Assembly: GCA_018296165.2 (NCBI GenBank)
Contig: JACKQL020000036.1
Coordinates: 186,001 to 250,000 of the forward strand
Reading direction: 5' to 3'
DNA length: 64,000 nt
From: Termitomyces sp. T153
Taxonomy: Eukaryota > Basidiomycota > Agaricomycetes > Agaricales > Lyophyllaceae
Made by a program: the position numbers and the translations under genes. Of this stretch, positions 52,733 to 63,701 are shown piece by piece (positions within the stretch are counted from its first letter, which is position 1; each line of letters starts with the position of its first letter). The notes under the pieces were generated by a model, which was not told the DNA's origin, did no database searches, and was given only the letters and a program-made list of their open reading frames with translations.

Positions 52733-53786
52733 TGTCATGACCCACTCCCTGGACTCCCAACATTGTTTCCAGCCCACTCACTTCTCTGGAGCCCCTCCCC
52801 CAATGCCTCATCAAAGCCCCCAACCATCAAACACCCTCCACAGCCATCCCGAGTAACTCTGACGCTTCTCCAGCAAACCCCAACAGCCCCCTGGCTAACT
52901 CCAACAACCTTCTCTGCAGCCGTCAATGCTTCCCTTGACTCTCCTGAGCCCCTGGAACCCTCCCCCACTATTCCTGACCCCATCATGCATCTCCGGCTCA
53001 CCACTCTGGCTCACCTAACCTGCTCCAGAGCATTATGACAACCCCAGAGTGGCCCACATCCCCAGCTGATCCCATCAGAATGTTGCTGTGGCCCACTCCT
53101 TGATTGTACCCAACACCTGTCAACTCCACACAGCTCCATCAAGCCCTGCTGCCATACCTGCTGTCCTCTGGAGCTATCCAGTAGTCAGTATATAAGTCGT
53201 AGAGTAGCTCCTCATACTCTAGTCTTGATATTACATTAACTGGTTACTTGCATCTTGCATCTCTTTCTGTTTCTATTTCTATTCTTAGTCTCAAATCCAT
53301 CTTTTTCTCAGTCTCATCTCATCTCCGTCTCATTTCAATTGTCTCTATTTCTTTTGTTTCTCTAAGTTCTTTTCATTTCCAATGTCAGTACAAACTCTGT
53401 GCACACACTACAAACTCTGAACATTCTTACAACAACTCTGGACCTTGTTCTTCACTCAGCCCCAGAACCATCAAGTCTTGATTGATCCCCTGTCAAACTC
53501 TGGCTCTGCTCTCATCACTTGCAAAGCCTCTGTTTGCCCCACAATCTACTTGCGCGCTTATGAACTTGTTCCTGACACCCACCCAAGCCCAATGTCTAAT
53601 ATACTTATTCTTAGGCTTACCTGAACCACTCCAGACTTGCTCAGACCACTCCTCTTAGCTTCCCCTTGCAAGTTCCTCCACTTTGTGCCAACCCTTGAGT
53701 GCTAGGTTATAAGCACAGGACATTGCATCCACCTAGTAAGGACTTGCCCAGTGTAGCTGAGCCCTCATAGTCAGCAGAACCTGACA
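52733..53786 (+). repeat. Copy C 5' LTR
   Basis: TGTCATGACCCACTCC to GGAACCTGACA style ends (here CAGAACCTGACA), 1,054 bp; TG..CA limits. Confidence 0.9.
53189..53233 (+). promoter_or_regulatory. Copy C promoter and predicted RNA start
   Basis: TATATAAG at 53189-53196. Thirty-two bases further on, AGTCTTGATATTA (53221-53233) is exactly complementary to the primer-binding site at 53787-53799. The match and the TATA distance together suggest RNA starts at about 53221. Confidence 0.75.
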
Positions 53787-53799
53787 TAATATCAAGACT
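53787..53799 (+). promoter_or_regulatory. Copy C primer-binding site complementary to its own RNA 5' end
   Basis: TAATATCAAGACT, directly after the LTR: a perfect 13-nt reverse complement of 53221-53233. This is the self-priming arrangement known from Tf1 of fission yeast. Confidence 0.8.
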
Positions 53800-53818
53800 C
53801 CCCCTTACCCCATTCTTA

Positions 53819-56345
53819 ATGTCTGCATATAACCCCACATACAACCCTGCTGGCTACCTAACCAATGTCTATGGTTGGCTGGTCCCTAAAAATCCATATG
53901 CCCCATTCTATCCAGGCCCCCTTGCAAATCAGTACGTTATCTGTCATTGAACCCCTGACCCCAACCAGGCATTCTACGCCCTCTTCATCAGCCAGGGGAT
54001 ACCTCTGGGCTGGCACTGCCCTCCAGCATTCCCTGCCAATGACAACAACCCCTGCATATATTCCAGAGGATACTCTGCAGTGCTCCCCAACCCTGCCTAC
54101 CTTCCCCCCACCCACTACTATGTGTACCCAGTCCCTGCTGCAGCCCCAGCCCCTCTGGAGCACCCAGATAATCATTCTCCTCCTTGTCTGCCATTTTCTG
54201 CTCAAGTCCCTCCTTCTCCCAGGCAGCAAAGAGTCAAAGCCTATGTCCAACAGCGCAATAAAGTCCTCCGCTCCCTCTGCCTCTCTCCCACAGAGTTTGC
54301 AAGGTGTGCTTGCACTCTCCTTGTCAACTTAGGCTACTCCAACACTCCTGCAACTCCAGAAGTTTGGGCGGATCGACTCCTTGACTTCCGCAAACGCTAC
54401 CTGCAAGAAAACCTCCCCAAAACTACGCAAGGTACCCTGGGAATTGATGCTAATTTATGGAACAAGCTCCACACCTTAGTCAAAGAAATTCACACCAGTC
54501 CAAACCCCTGCCCATTTGAGGACCCTCTGGACCTCCTGCTCCTTCCATGTGCAATGCGAGGAACCCATTAGAACACAAAGCAAAGCCCCACCTCCCATGC
54601 CCCACCAGCAGGAAGAACTTAATGTGGCCTCCAACATCTTGAGGAACCTCAACTCCATGGGAGGATTGTTTGACCAACCTGCCACCCACACCTTGGCCCT
54701 CTCCACTCATTCCCAGGCCAATTCTGTCCCCAGCGCCTTCTACACATAGGATCAGCCTGTTGCTCCCAAACTCCATACACAATGGCCACCTCCATGCATC
54801 AATAACAACAACTGAACTCTCTCTTATATCAATAAGCCTGAAAACTCCACCAACAAGCCCGCCCCATGCAGCAGCCCTCCACAAGATAGACCTCCCCACT
54901 TTGATCTCCGTGCCACCAGTATCAACATTCCTCCACCCTGCCAGAACCTCCCAGCTCCTCTGAGACAGCCCATGGGCCCTGGAGCACTCTGACCCCCTTT
55001 CCCCACTAACCTCCCATGCCCCCCCACCTGCTCCAATGCCCAATCTTCCCACTAACACCAATTACTTTGGACCCCCCACCTCCAGAGGACCCCCTCCCCT
55101 TCAATGGGCCCCAGGGGCTCCCCTGGGCAATGCAGGCCAGGCCCCTGGCAGCAGACCTCCTAATGGTGTACCACCTGAAGGATGGGGCCTGGCCATGGAC
55201 AACTTCCCCCCCCAGCGCAGAAATGGAAATAATTATTATTACTACTACAACACTGGACCCCTGCCCCAAACTCAAAACACCCAAGACAACACTCGCGATG
55301 CACCAGCTCAGGAAGGGAAACTCAACATTCAAAAGCCCAAACTTTTCACTGGCTGCAACTGCTGGAAGTGGCACATCTTCCTGACCCAGTGTCTAACTAT
55401 GTTCCAAGCTAAGCCCATCACTTTCCAGCTTGAGAGCTCACAAGTAGCCTTCACTGCATCATATTTGCAGGATATTGCCTTCAACCATTGCATGGCGCTA
55501 CTCTGATTTGATCCAAACAACTCCATACTCTCTAACTGGCTCACTTTCACTCAGGAATTCTCTAGTAAGTTTGGCATATTTGACACTGTAGTGGAGGTGG
55601 AGGAGAACCTCTTCAACCTCTGAATGCATGACAACAAACGTTTCATGACTTTCATCATACGATTTGAATGGGAAGCCTATGAAACTGGGTGGAATTACAA
55701 CGCCCTCCACTTTGCCCTCTGTTATGCCCTGCCTCAACAAATCAAGGACATCCTCCATCTTACACCCAAGCAAACCACTAACAACAGGTACAAAGCACTT
55801 GTTACCCAGGTCAACCAACATTACTGGGAAGACTGGAGTGAGAACATGGCACTCCAGACCTCATGGAACACCTCCAGCAACACCAACTGGCAGGTCAGGA
55901 CAACCAATGGCAATTGACTATTGATTCCCATCAACCCCACCAACCCCGCACCCCATTTTCCTCTGGGCCAAGGACCTTCCAGTGCCAATTGACCTCCAGG
56001 ACAATACTCACCTGCCCAACTCAACATTACCAACCTTCACAAGGCTCCAGAACCCCTGGATGCCAACCCCAACAACCTTGAAGATGCCCCAGATTCCACT
56101 GACAACCAGGAAGCCCTATGCATAAATAAGATCTGGGATAGGCCATGGATTGATGTACCAGAAGAGACTCAAGAGAGACAATGGACAGATGGCGCATGCA
56201 TCCTATATGGTGAGCAGGGACACTTCATCTGCAGTTGTCCTAAACGACAGGTGATGGGACATGCTGTGTGGATGATTGACAGAGAAGACTGTGATTATCA
56301 GTTTACAAAAAACAAGTCAGCAGTTGAGGTCTTGAAGACGCACTA
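53819..56345 (+). pseudogene. gag: Copy C gag
   Basis: ATG 53819 opens MSAYNPTYNPAGYLTNVYGW. The Tyr/Pro-rich part is shifted near 54100, and the helical block reads in 54080-54571 (SPRQQRVKAYVQQRNKVLRS, LLVNLGYSNTPATPEVWADR, TTQGTLGIDANLWNKLHTL). The linker with NYYYYYNTGPLPQ leads to the capsid domain in 55036-55506 and 55624-55917 (WHIFLTQCLTMFQAKPITF, LHFALCYALPQQIKDIL). The zinc knuckle near 56190-56250 reads CILYGEQGHFICSCPK, with the second Cys replaced by Tyr. Stops near 55506 and 55621. Confidence 0.85.
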
Positions 56346-56399
56346 GACCGCAGACCAGACCCCAACATCTTCTCCACCCTGGTCACACTTCTCCACGCA

Positions 56400-57270
56400 A
56401 TGGTACTCACCCCAGACAACCTCCCAGCACACCTCCCCTCCCACTCCTCTACCACCCTCCTCCTCCGCACCACTCTCCCCTTCTCCAACAACTCCATCCC
56501 CACACTAGTCAATAGCAGTGCTACAAATAACTTCATCGACAAATCCTTGGCGGCACTTGCTCTCCACCACCTCCAACACCTCCCCACTCCAATCCTCCTC
56601 AAGCTCTTTGACAGCAACCCCACCCCCACCAGAGAAATAAGACACTGCCTGGAGACGACCGTGACCTTCACTAATGGATGACAGCAAGCACTCTAGCTAC
56701 TCATCACAAAACTACACCCCACCGCCCCCATCATCTTAGGCTTTTTATGGCTCTGCTTCACCAATCCCTATATTGACTAGCCTAGCCTCACCCTCCGCCT
56801 TGACTAGAACAACCCAACCAACTCAGGACTAGTGCCCTTCAATGTCTCACCCCCTCCAAGAACTCCGAGACTGCAATCAACCAACCCCAGACTCCTCCAC
56901 AGCTCTGCTCAAGGTCCATGTGGTTGTTCATCATCAATGTCTGACTTGATGGCTTACCCAAGGTCCTTCCTGCCCTTGTCAACAGTGGCACCTCTGGCAC
57001 CTTTGTCAGCAGTCAACTCAACCTCCAACTCAACAACCTCAACAAACCCCTCAAGCTCCAACTCTTCAACAGAAGCCCTGCCATGACAGGAATCACTCAA
57101 TACCATGACAACACCCTCACCCTCAACAATGACCTGCAGTTTCAGGCCCAGCTTCTCATCACCCAACTTCCCCTGTTGACTCTGATCATGCTTGGACTTC
57201 TGTGGCTGCAAGACATCAACCCCAACATCAACTGGAAAAACTTCACCATGTGATTTCCTGGCCCCAAGGC
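56400..57270 (+). pseudogene. Copy C tandem retropepsin-like domains
   Basis: First domain: IPTLVNSSATNNFIDKSLAA near 56500 (Asp now Asn), LLKLFDSNPTPTREIRHCLE, and a degraded IILGFLWL near 56730. Second domain: LPALVNSGTSGTFVSSQL near 56970-57020 (Asp now Asn), LKLQLFNRSPAMTGITQYHD and LIMLGLLWLQDINPNINW near 57190. The active sites are 470 bp apart, as in copies A and B. Stops interrupt both (for example 56680 and 56776). Confidence 0.8.
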
Positions 57271-57277
57271 AAATCTA

Positions 57278-58990
57278 GTGGCCACCATCCTTCTCCACCT
57301 CCAGTCTGTCTCAGACCCCAATGTCCCTGCCCCCAGCACCATCACCTCTGGAGCAACCCAAAGCCCCCTGGCTTTCAATGGCAACCCAGAAGGTGAAAGA
57401 AATGCAACCCTGCCAGTTGACATCAAAATCATTGGTGCCATCCCCTTCACATGCATCTTACAAGATGGCATCCCCGCCTTCCAGTTACAAATCATGCCAG
57501 CCCTACTAGAGGAGCACCTCCACACAAAAACTACTCTGCCAGAGTGCAAAACAGAGGAACAGGTCCTATACAAAGTAGTTCCCCCAGAGTATCATGAATT
57601 CGCTGACATGTTCTCTGAAGGGAGTGCCAAAGAACTTCCTCCGCACCACTCCTATGACCACAAGATCAACCTCAAGGAAGGCACCTTGCCCCTATTTGGC
57701 AAGATCTACAACATGTCTGAGATTGAGCTCCAGGCCCCGAAGGAGTACCTTGACGACATGCTCAGCAAGGGCTTCATATGCCCATCAATCTCCACTGCTG
57801 GCGCTCCAGTCTTGTTTGCCAAGAAGAAGGATGGATCACTCCAACTCTGTGTAGATTATTGGGGACTCAACAAAGTCACCAAAAAGAACTGGTATCCCCT
57901 CCCCATGATTGGAGACCTCATTGACTGCCTCTGCAGTGCCAAGATCTACACAAAGATAGATCTCTGCTCCGGCTACAACAATGTCCAGATTGCTCCAGGA
58001 CATGAATGGAAGACCACCTGTTGCACCCGCTACGGCCTCTTTGAGTACCTCATAATGCCCTTTGAAATGACTAACTCCCCCACCACCTTCCAGTACTTCA
58101 TGAATGACATCTTCCACAACATGAACAACGTTTTTGTTATTGTGTACCTGGATGACATATTGATCTACTCAAATTTGCTGAAGGAGCATCCAGAGCATGT
58201 CTGCCACATTCTAGAACGACTCCAGGAGTACCACCTCCATGCCAAACCCAAAAAATGCTCTTTCCACACGATGGAGGTCAAATACCTTGGAGTTATCATC
58301 ACTTCCGATGGCATGCACATGAACCCTGCCAAGGTCAACACTATACTCCACTGGCCCCTGCCATGGAATGTCAAGGAGGTACAGTCATTTCTGGGGTTTG
58401 CTAACTTTTATTGCCAATTCATCAACAACTACTCTGGAATCACCAAACCCCTCAACCGACTCACAAGGAAGGACACCCCTTAGGACTGGGACAGCAATTG
58501 CCAAAGTGTATTCCTCCTCCTCAAGAAGGCCTTCACCTCTGCTCCGGTCCTCCACCATTTTGACCCCTCCCTGCTAATTGTGCTCAAATGCAATGCCTCT
58601 GACTATGCCATTGCCAGAATACTCTCCTAGTTGGACTCCGGAGGCAAGGATCTCTGCCCCATCACCTTCTACACCCATTCAATGATCCCTGCGGAACTCA
58701 ACTATGACATCTACAACAAAGAACTCCTCATGATTGTCAAAGCCTTTCATCAGTAGTGGGCCTACCTTGAGGAATCTCCACACCACATTCAAGTCTACTC
58801 TGACCACAACAACCTACAATACTTCATGACCACAAAGCAACTCAGTCGCTGCCAAGCTCAATGGTCCAAAACCCTCTTGGAGTATGACTTTACTATCCAC
58901 TACCGCCCCAGATGACTTGGTGCAAAACCCAACACCCTCACTTGGAGGTCCAATGTGTACCCAGAAAAGTCATTTGAAGCCAAGCAGAAT
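57278..58990 (+). pseudogene. pol: Copy C reverse transcriptase and RNase H
   Basis: The open frame 57278-58483 carries an RT with conserved blocks: YHEFADMFSEGSAKELPPHH, VLFAKKKDGSLQLCVDYWGL, KIYTKIDLCSGYNNVQIAPG, the intact catalytic Y-L-D-D (IVYLDDILIYSN near 58144) and FLGFANFYCQFINNYSGITK. Compared with the family, F-G-M-T-N has become F-E-M-T-N. A stop at 58481-58483 (W to TAG) precedes the RNase H region (ILKCNASDYAIARIL near 58580, FYTHSMIPAELNYDIYNKEL near 58670, YSDHNNLQYFMTTKQLSR near 58795), which has further stops near 58628, 58755 and 58912. Confidence 0.9.
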
Positions 58991-60516
58991 GTGTTCAACC
59001 ATTGAGTGGTAATCCCCCCTGAACATCTACATGCCATGCTGATTTTAAATGAAGAAGGAATCCTCCGCCAAATCAGAAACTCACCTCCAGACCCCTTCTA
59101 CACCCAGCATGACTCCTGCAACAACTCTGCCAACAAGTCAAATGCCAAAAATCCCTTCACGCTATCTCCAGACCATTGCCTCCTGCTCTGGAGTGGACAA
59201 ATCTATGCTCCAGACCACAAGTCCATTTGTCTCAATATACTTGGGCAGCACCATGACCACAAACTCTGCGGAAACCCAGAAATTCATAAGACCCTTCAGC
59301 TCATCTCCTGGACTTACTTTTGGCCAGGAATGAAGAAGGATGTCACACAATACATAAGGGCCTGCAAACCTTGTCTCCAAGCCAAAGTACCCTGCCACCA
59401 CCCCCACAGACTACTGAAACCCCTCCCCATTGGCCAGCACTCCTAGTCCTTGATCTTGATGGATCACATTGTTGAACTCCCTAACTCCAAAGGTTTTGAC
59501 GCAATCCTTGTCATAGTCTGCTGCCTAACCAAGCAAGCCCTCTTCATTCCCTGCCACACCACTGACAATGCTCTGGAGTTTGCCAAACTATTCCTCAAGC
59601 ACGTATTCTCCAAGCACGGACTCTTGGACAACATCATCTCTGACTGCAAACCTCTGTTTGTATCCCATTTTTGGCAATTGCTATGCAAGGTGCTTGAAAT
59701 AAGAACCAATCTCTCCACTGCCTATCACCCAGAGACTGACAGACAGACAGAACGAGTAAACCAGATGTTGGAACAGTATCTCTCCTCTACGTTAACTATT
59801 TACAGAACAACTGGCGCACAGAACTCCCCCTCACCAAGTTTATCTACAACAATATGCCTCACTCTGCCACCAGAGTTTCCCCCTTTTATGCCAACAAAGG
59901 CTACAACCCCTGACTCACACTATCCCTTAAGGATATCCCCTCCCACATTGCCCACAAAGTCGCCGAGGACCTCCACTCCCTTCACTAGTTCCTCCAGAAT
60001 GAAATCAGCACTGCCAATCAAGCCTACTCCAAACACGCCAATGCCCAACGCAATCCCATCCCCAACTGGCCCCCTAGCACTTTGGTTTGGCTCAATCAAT
60101 GAAACCTCAAGACTCAGAGGCCCTCTGTCAAGCTTGATCACAAATGTTTTGGCCCTTTCAAAGTCCTCTAGAAGGTCTCCACACATGCCTACAAGCTTGA
60201 CCTACCCCTGGGCCTGAAGGGCCTCCACCCCATGTTCCACATACAACTCCTTGAAAGATATGCTCCGGACCCCTTCTCTGGGCAATGGCCCCACCGACTG
60301 CCCCCTATCAAAGTCAAGGATGAATATCACTATGAGGTTGACCAAATCCTTGACTCCTATGTAGTCTGTGGCTGACCCCAGTACTTGGTCTGCTGGAAGG
60401 GCTACAGACCTGAGGACAATACCTGAAAACCCCAAAGAAACCTTGACAGAGCCCCCAACAAACTCCAGGACTTCCATCAACAGCACCCCACCAAGCTCCA
60501 GAATCCTCAGGACTAG
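58991..60516 (+). pseudogene. pol: Copy C integrase and chromodomain
   Basis: The frame 59006-59446 carries the zinc-binding part (HHDHKLCGNPEIHKTLQLIS, WTYFWPGMKKDVTQYIRACK, CLQAK). After a stop at 59444 the catalytic core retains all three acids: MDHIVELPNSKGFDAILV (59459), NIISDCKPLF (59635) and DRQTERVNQMLEQYL (59745). The chromodomain lies at about 60315-60500 ([45 protein letters not shown]) with two TGA stops (near 60373 and 60424) consistent with C-to-T or G-to-A changes. The chromodomain places the element in the Tf1/sushi chromoviruses. Confidence 0.9.
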
Positions 60517-60746
60517 CAAATGCAGATGGCATTAGTGGGCATAACCCCTGCCTTTGGATTCATCAGGGATTCAACTCCCACAAGTAACCTCCTATATGTT
60601 TTCACTTACTTTCCCCCTTGCTCAATCTAAAACTTCCCATGCTCAGCAGAAATGCAAGAGTTCTGATATGCACAATACTACAAGTACAAGATATAGAACT
60701 AGGAGGAGCGTGGAGCAGCAAGAAATCAAGGTCTGACCCCCCTCCC

Positions 60747-62425
60747 TCACTCTCCCTCCTCCTCTGGAATCCTCCATGCCCTACCTCCAACCAGGTCCAC
60801 CTCCATCTGCACAATCACAATGGTGAGGACCTCTGGCTGCCCTGGCAATGGCTCCCTCATGTTGGTCACTATCTCCCACCATGCTCCGGAGTCTGCCACA
60901 CTCTTCTGCCAATGCCCCGCCAACAACTGCCCCATCTGCCAGAGCCCCTGCTCCAACTCTGATGAGAGCTTCCTGGGCATCTGCGCCAATCCATCCTGTA
61001 TCAAGGCATGCACAGCCGACGCCCCATCAAGGAGGATGCAGTGCTGACAGACCCAGTCTAAACAGCTCAGTGTCAATGGGGTGAAAGAGGCAAAAAGTGG
61101 AGGAACTCACGCATTACATCCCTCTGCCCCAAGGCCACCTCATTGGCCAACCACTCCTCGTGCTGCCTCCCTGCCTCCACCCTAGCTCCCTCTGCCTCTG
61201 CAGCCCCTCACTGCATCTCTGCCCTCTGCTCCACCTGCACCTCCAACTGCACCAGCTGTTTTCACAACCTCTGCACCTCTAGCGACCCCTCCATAATCAT
61301 CTGCTCAGCCCCCTCTAACTCCCGCTGCACCAAGTCCTGATCCCTCCACACCTCATCATGCTCCTACTGGACCCTGTCATGATCTCCTTCAATCCTTTGG
61401 ATCTTCTCCTTGCATGATGCCAACAGCCAGGATAATGCCTCTGCCCGCTGCCGCCAAAACATCTTAGGGATGGTAGAGGAAGGACTGAAATCCCTGCCAG
61501 GCCCCCCTACTAGGGCCCCCAACCCAGGGGAGTATACGTGCAGCCCAAGAGAGCCTACCATTGATTCCACCCCCTGCAGCCACTTACTGAGCCCCACCTC
61601 CAGCAAGGGAGATGGCCTCCATTTTCCCTTGTCACATGCTATGGGAGCTCCCTCCCTCTGCCCACTCCACAGGGGCTCCATCTTCATCATAGGGCACTCC
61701 ACGCTTGCTTCGCCCTCTACTCTGGAACTCCAACCCAACACCTTTCTCTTGCACCTCTCAAGCAACTGCATGGCCACTCACACCACATCCCACCCCTGCT
61801 CCTTCAACATGCAAGCTGCCTGCCAACTCAGTGAAATTGGACACTTCTCATGCCTCAAGCAACAGGGGATGCATACTGAAGTGTCCCAATGGGACTCCTG
61901 AGTTGGCTCCTTGAAACTGCAATGGTCTCCACGTCAAGCACAAATGGTACACTATGGATAGAATCAGCTCAGGACTTGGCACAACAATGCAGAATATTCA
62001 CTGGAGCCTCCACCTGACACCACTCCAGTGTTGGAGGACCCTGCACTCATCCCACAGCCTCTGCAAACTTCTCCAGGGTCACCTCTGATTAGGAAACCCA
62101 CAGCACCTCCAGAACAACTTAAATCTTCTCCAGACCAAAATTTGGCCTCAAAAACTGTGCTGCCGACACCAAAATCAACCCTGCCAGAACTCCGCCCTGA
62201 GATGGAACTGCTGACAGGCCAGCCACAGCTGCAGACAACTCTGTAAAGATTGATTAGCAACCCCAGAGCACAGAAGAGCGGACCCATGCTCACAGCTTTG
62301 GTACATAGCCTCAACCCACCTGCAACCACAGTGAGGCTCAGACTCCTCTGAGGACAAAGGGGTGGGGATGCTGTGGACAACTCAGACAACACTGACAATG
62401 CTGGGAAATAGGTGGAGGAAGACAT
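60747..62425 (-). pseudogene. Copy C antisense gene: six-cysteine cluster and coiled-coil protein
   Basis: 1,679 bp on the minus strand, opposite to gag-pol. ATG at 62425 (MSSSTYFPALSVLSELSTAS), 40-50 bp after an ATTAAAAAG box. Exon 1 ends near EAMYQSC. Intron 1, 62293-62241 (53 nt), has GTGAGC, GCTAATC and TTTACAG. Intron 2, 62001-61952 (50 nt), has GTGAAT and GCTGAT. Exon 3 opens at 61951 with the cluster C-T-I-C..C..C-I-P-C..C (61951-61841); all six cysteines remain with spacing CX2CX6CX15CX2CX6C, though one TGA (CGA expected) lies inside. A basic and acidic middle part follows (61777-61364), then a coiled-coil-like region and a last exon, 61076-60747, with IQDGLAQMPRKLSSELEQGL and WWEIVTNMREPLPGQPEVLT. 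Inactive here. Confidence 0.72.
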
Positions 62426-62624
62426 AGGCAAAGACTGAAGGCTCAGGATATGTCTGACCCTTTTTAATGACTTGGGAAGAGCTCCCTGAAGAACAGTGGC
62501 CATACTTCAACTTTGTTCCCCACGCCACCAATTGCTGCAGTTTGATTATCAATATTGCTTGAATTTGATTCTCACATCCCACTAATCCCTGACCTGTGCC
62601 CCACATCTTGAGGGTCTCAACACT

Positions 62625-62637
62625 GAAGGAGGGGTAA
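62625..62637 (+). promoter_or_regulatory. Copy C polypurine tract
   Basis: GAAGGAGGGGTAA immediately before the 3' LTR TGTCACAACC. Confidence 0.8.
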
Positions 62638-63696
62638 TGTCACAACCCACTCCCTGGTCCTCCAACATTGTTCCCAGCCTACTCACTTCCCTGGAGCCCC
62701 TCCTCCAATGCCTTGTCAAAGCCCCCAACCATCAAACACCCTCCATGGCCATCCTGGGTAACTCTAATGCTTCTTCAGCAAACCCTGACAGCCTCCTGGC
62801 TAACTCCAATGACCTTCTCCGCAGCTGTCAACGCTTCCCTTGACTCTCTTGAGCCCTTGGAACCCTCCCCCACCATTTCTAACTCTGTTGTGCATCTCCG
62901 GCTCACCACCCTGGCTCACCCAACCTGCTCTAGAGCATCACAACAACTCCAGAGCAGCCTGCATCCTGAGCTGATCCCATCAGAATGTTGCTACAGCCCA
63001 CCCCTTGATTGTACCCAACACATGTTGACTCCATGCAGCTCCGTTGAGCTCTGCCACCATACCTGCTGTTCTGTGAAGCTATCCAGTAGTCAGTATATAA
63101 GTCGTGGAGTAGCTCCTCATACTCTAGTCTTGATATTACATTAACTGGTTACTTGCATCTCACATCTCTTTTTGTTTCCATTTCTATTCTTAGTCTCAAA
63201 TCCATCTTTTTCTCAGTCTCATCTTGTCTTGTCTCCATCTTGTCTCAATTGTCTCTATTTCTTTTGTTTCTCTAAGTTCTTTTCATTTCCAACATCAGTA
63301 CAAACTCCACGCATGTGCTACAAACTCTAAACATTCTTATGGCAACTCCAGACCTTGCTCTTTGCTTAGCCCCAGAACCATCAAGTCTTGATTGATCCCC
63401 CATCAAACTCCAGCTCTGCCCCCATCACTTGCAAAACCTCCATTTGCCCCACAATCTACTTGCATGCTTACAAACTTGTTCCTGACACCTGCCCAAGCCC
63501 AACATCTAATATACTTAATCTTAAGCTTACCCAGACCACTCCAGACTTGCTCAGACCACTCCCCTTAACTTCTCCTCACAAGTCCCTCCACTCCATGCCA
63601 ACTCCAGAGCACTAAGTTATAAGCACAGGACATCATGTCCACCTAGTAAGAACTTGCCCAGTGTAGCTGAGCCCCTGTAGTCAGTGATACCTGACA
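62638..63696 (+). repeat. Copy C 3' LTR
   Basis: TGTCACAACCCACTCC to TACCTGACA, 1,059 bp, collinear with 52733-53786; most differences are transitions. Confidence 0.9.
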
Positions 63697-63701
63697 GTGT
63701 C

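Larger units (their letters stand above)
52733..63696 (+). mobile_element. Tf1-like retrotransposon copy C, full length (10,964 bp)
   Basis: LTRs at 52733-53786 and 62638-63696, flanked by GTGCC (52728-52732) and GTGTC (63697-63701), a 5-bp duplication with one transition. Inserted in the antisense gene of copy E. All family parts are present: promoter, primer-binding site, gag, tandem retropepsins, RT, RNase H, integrase, chromodomain, antisense gene, polypurine tract. Confidence 0.92.
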
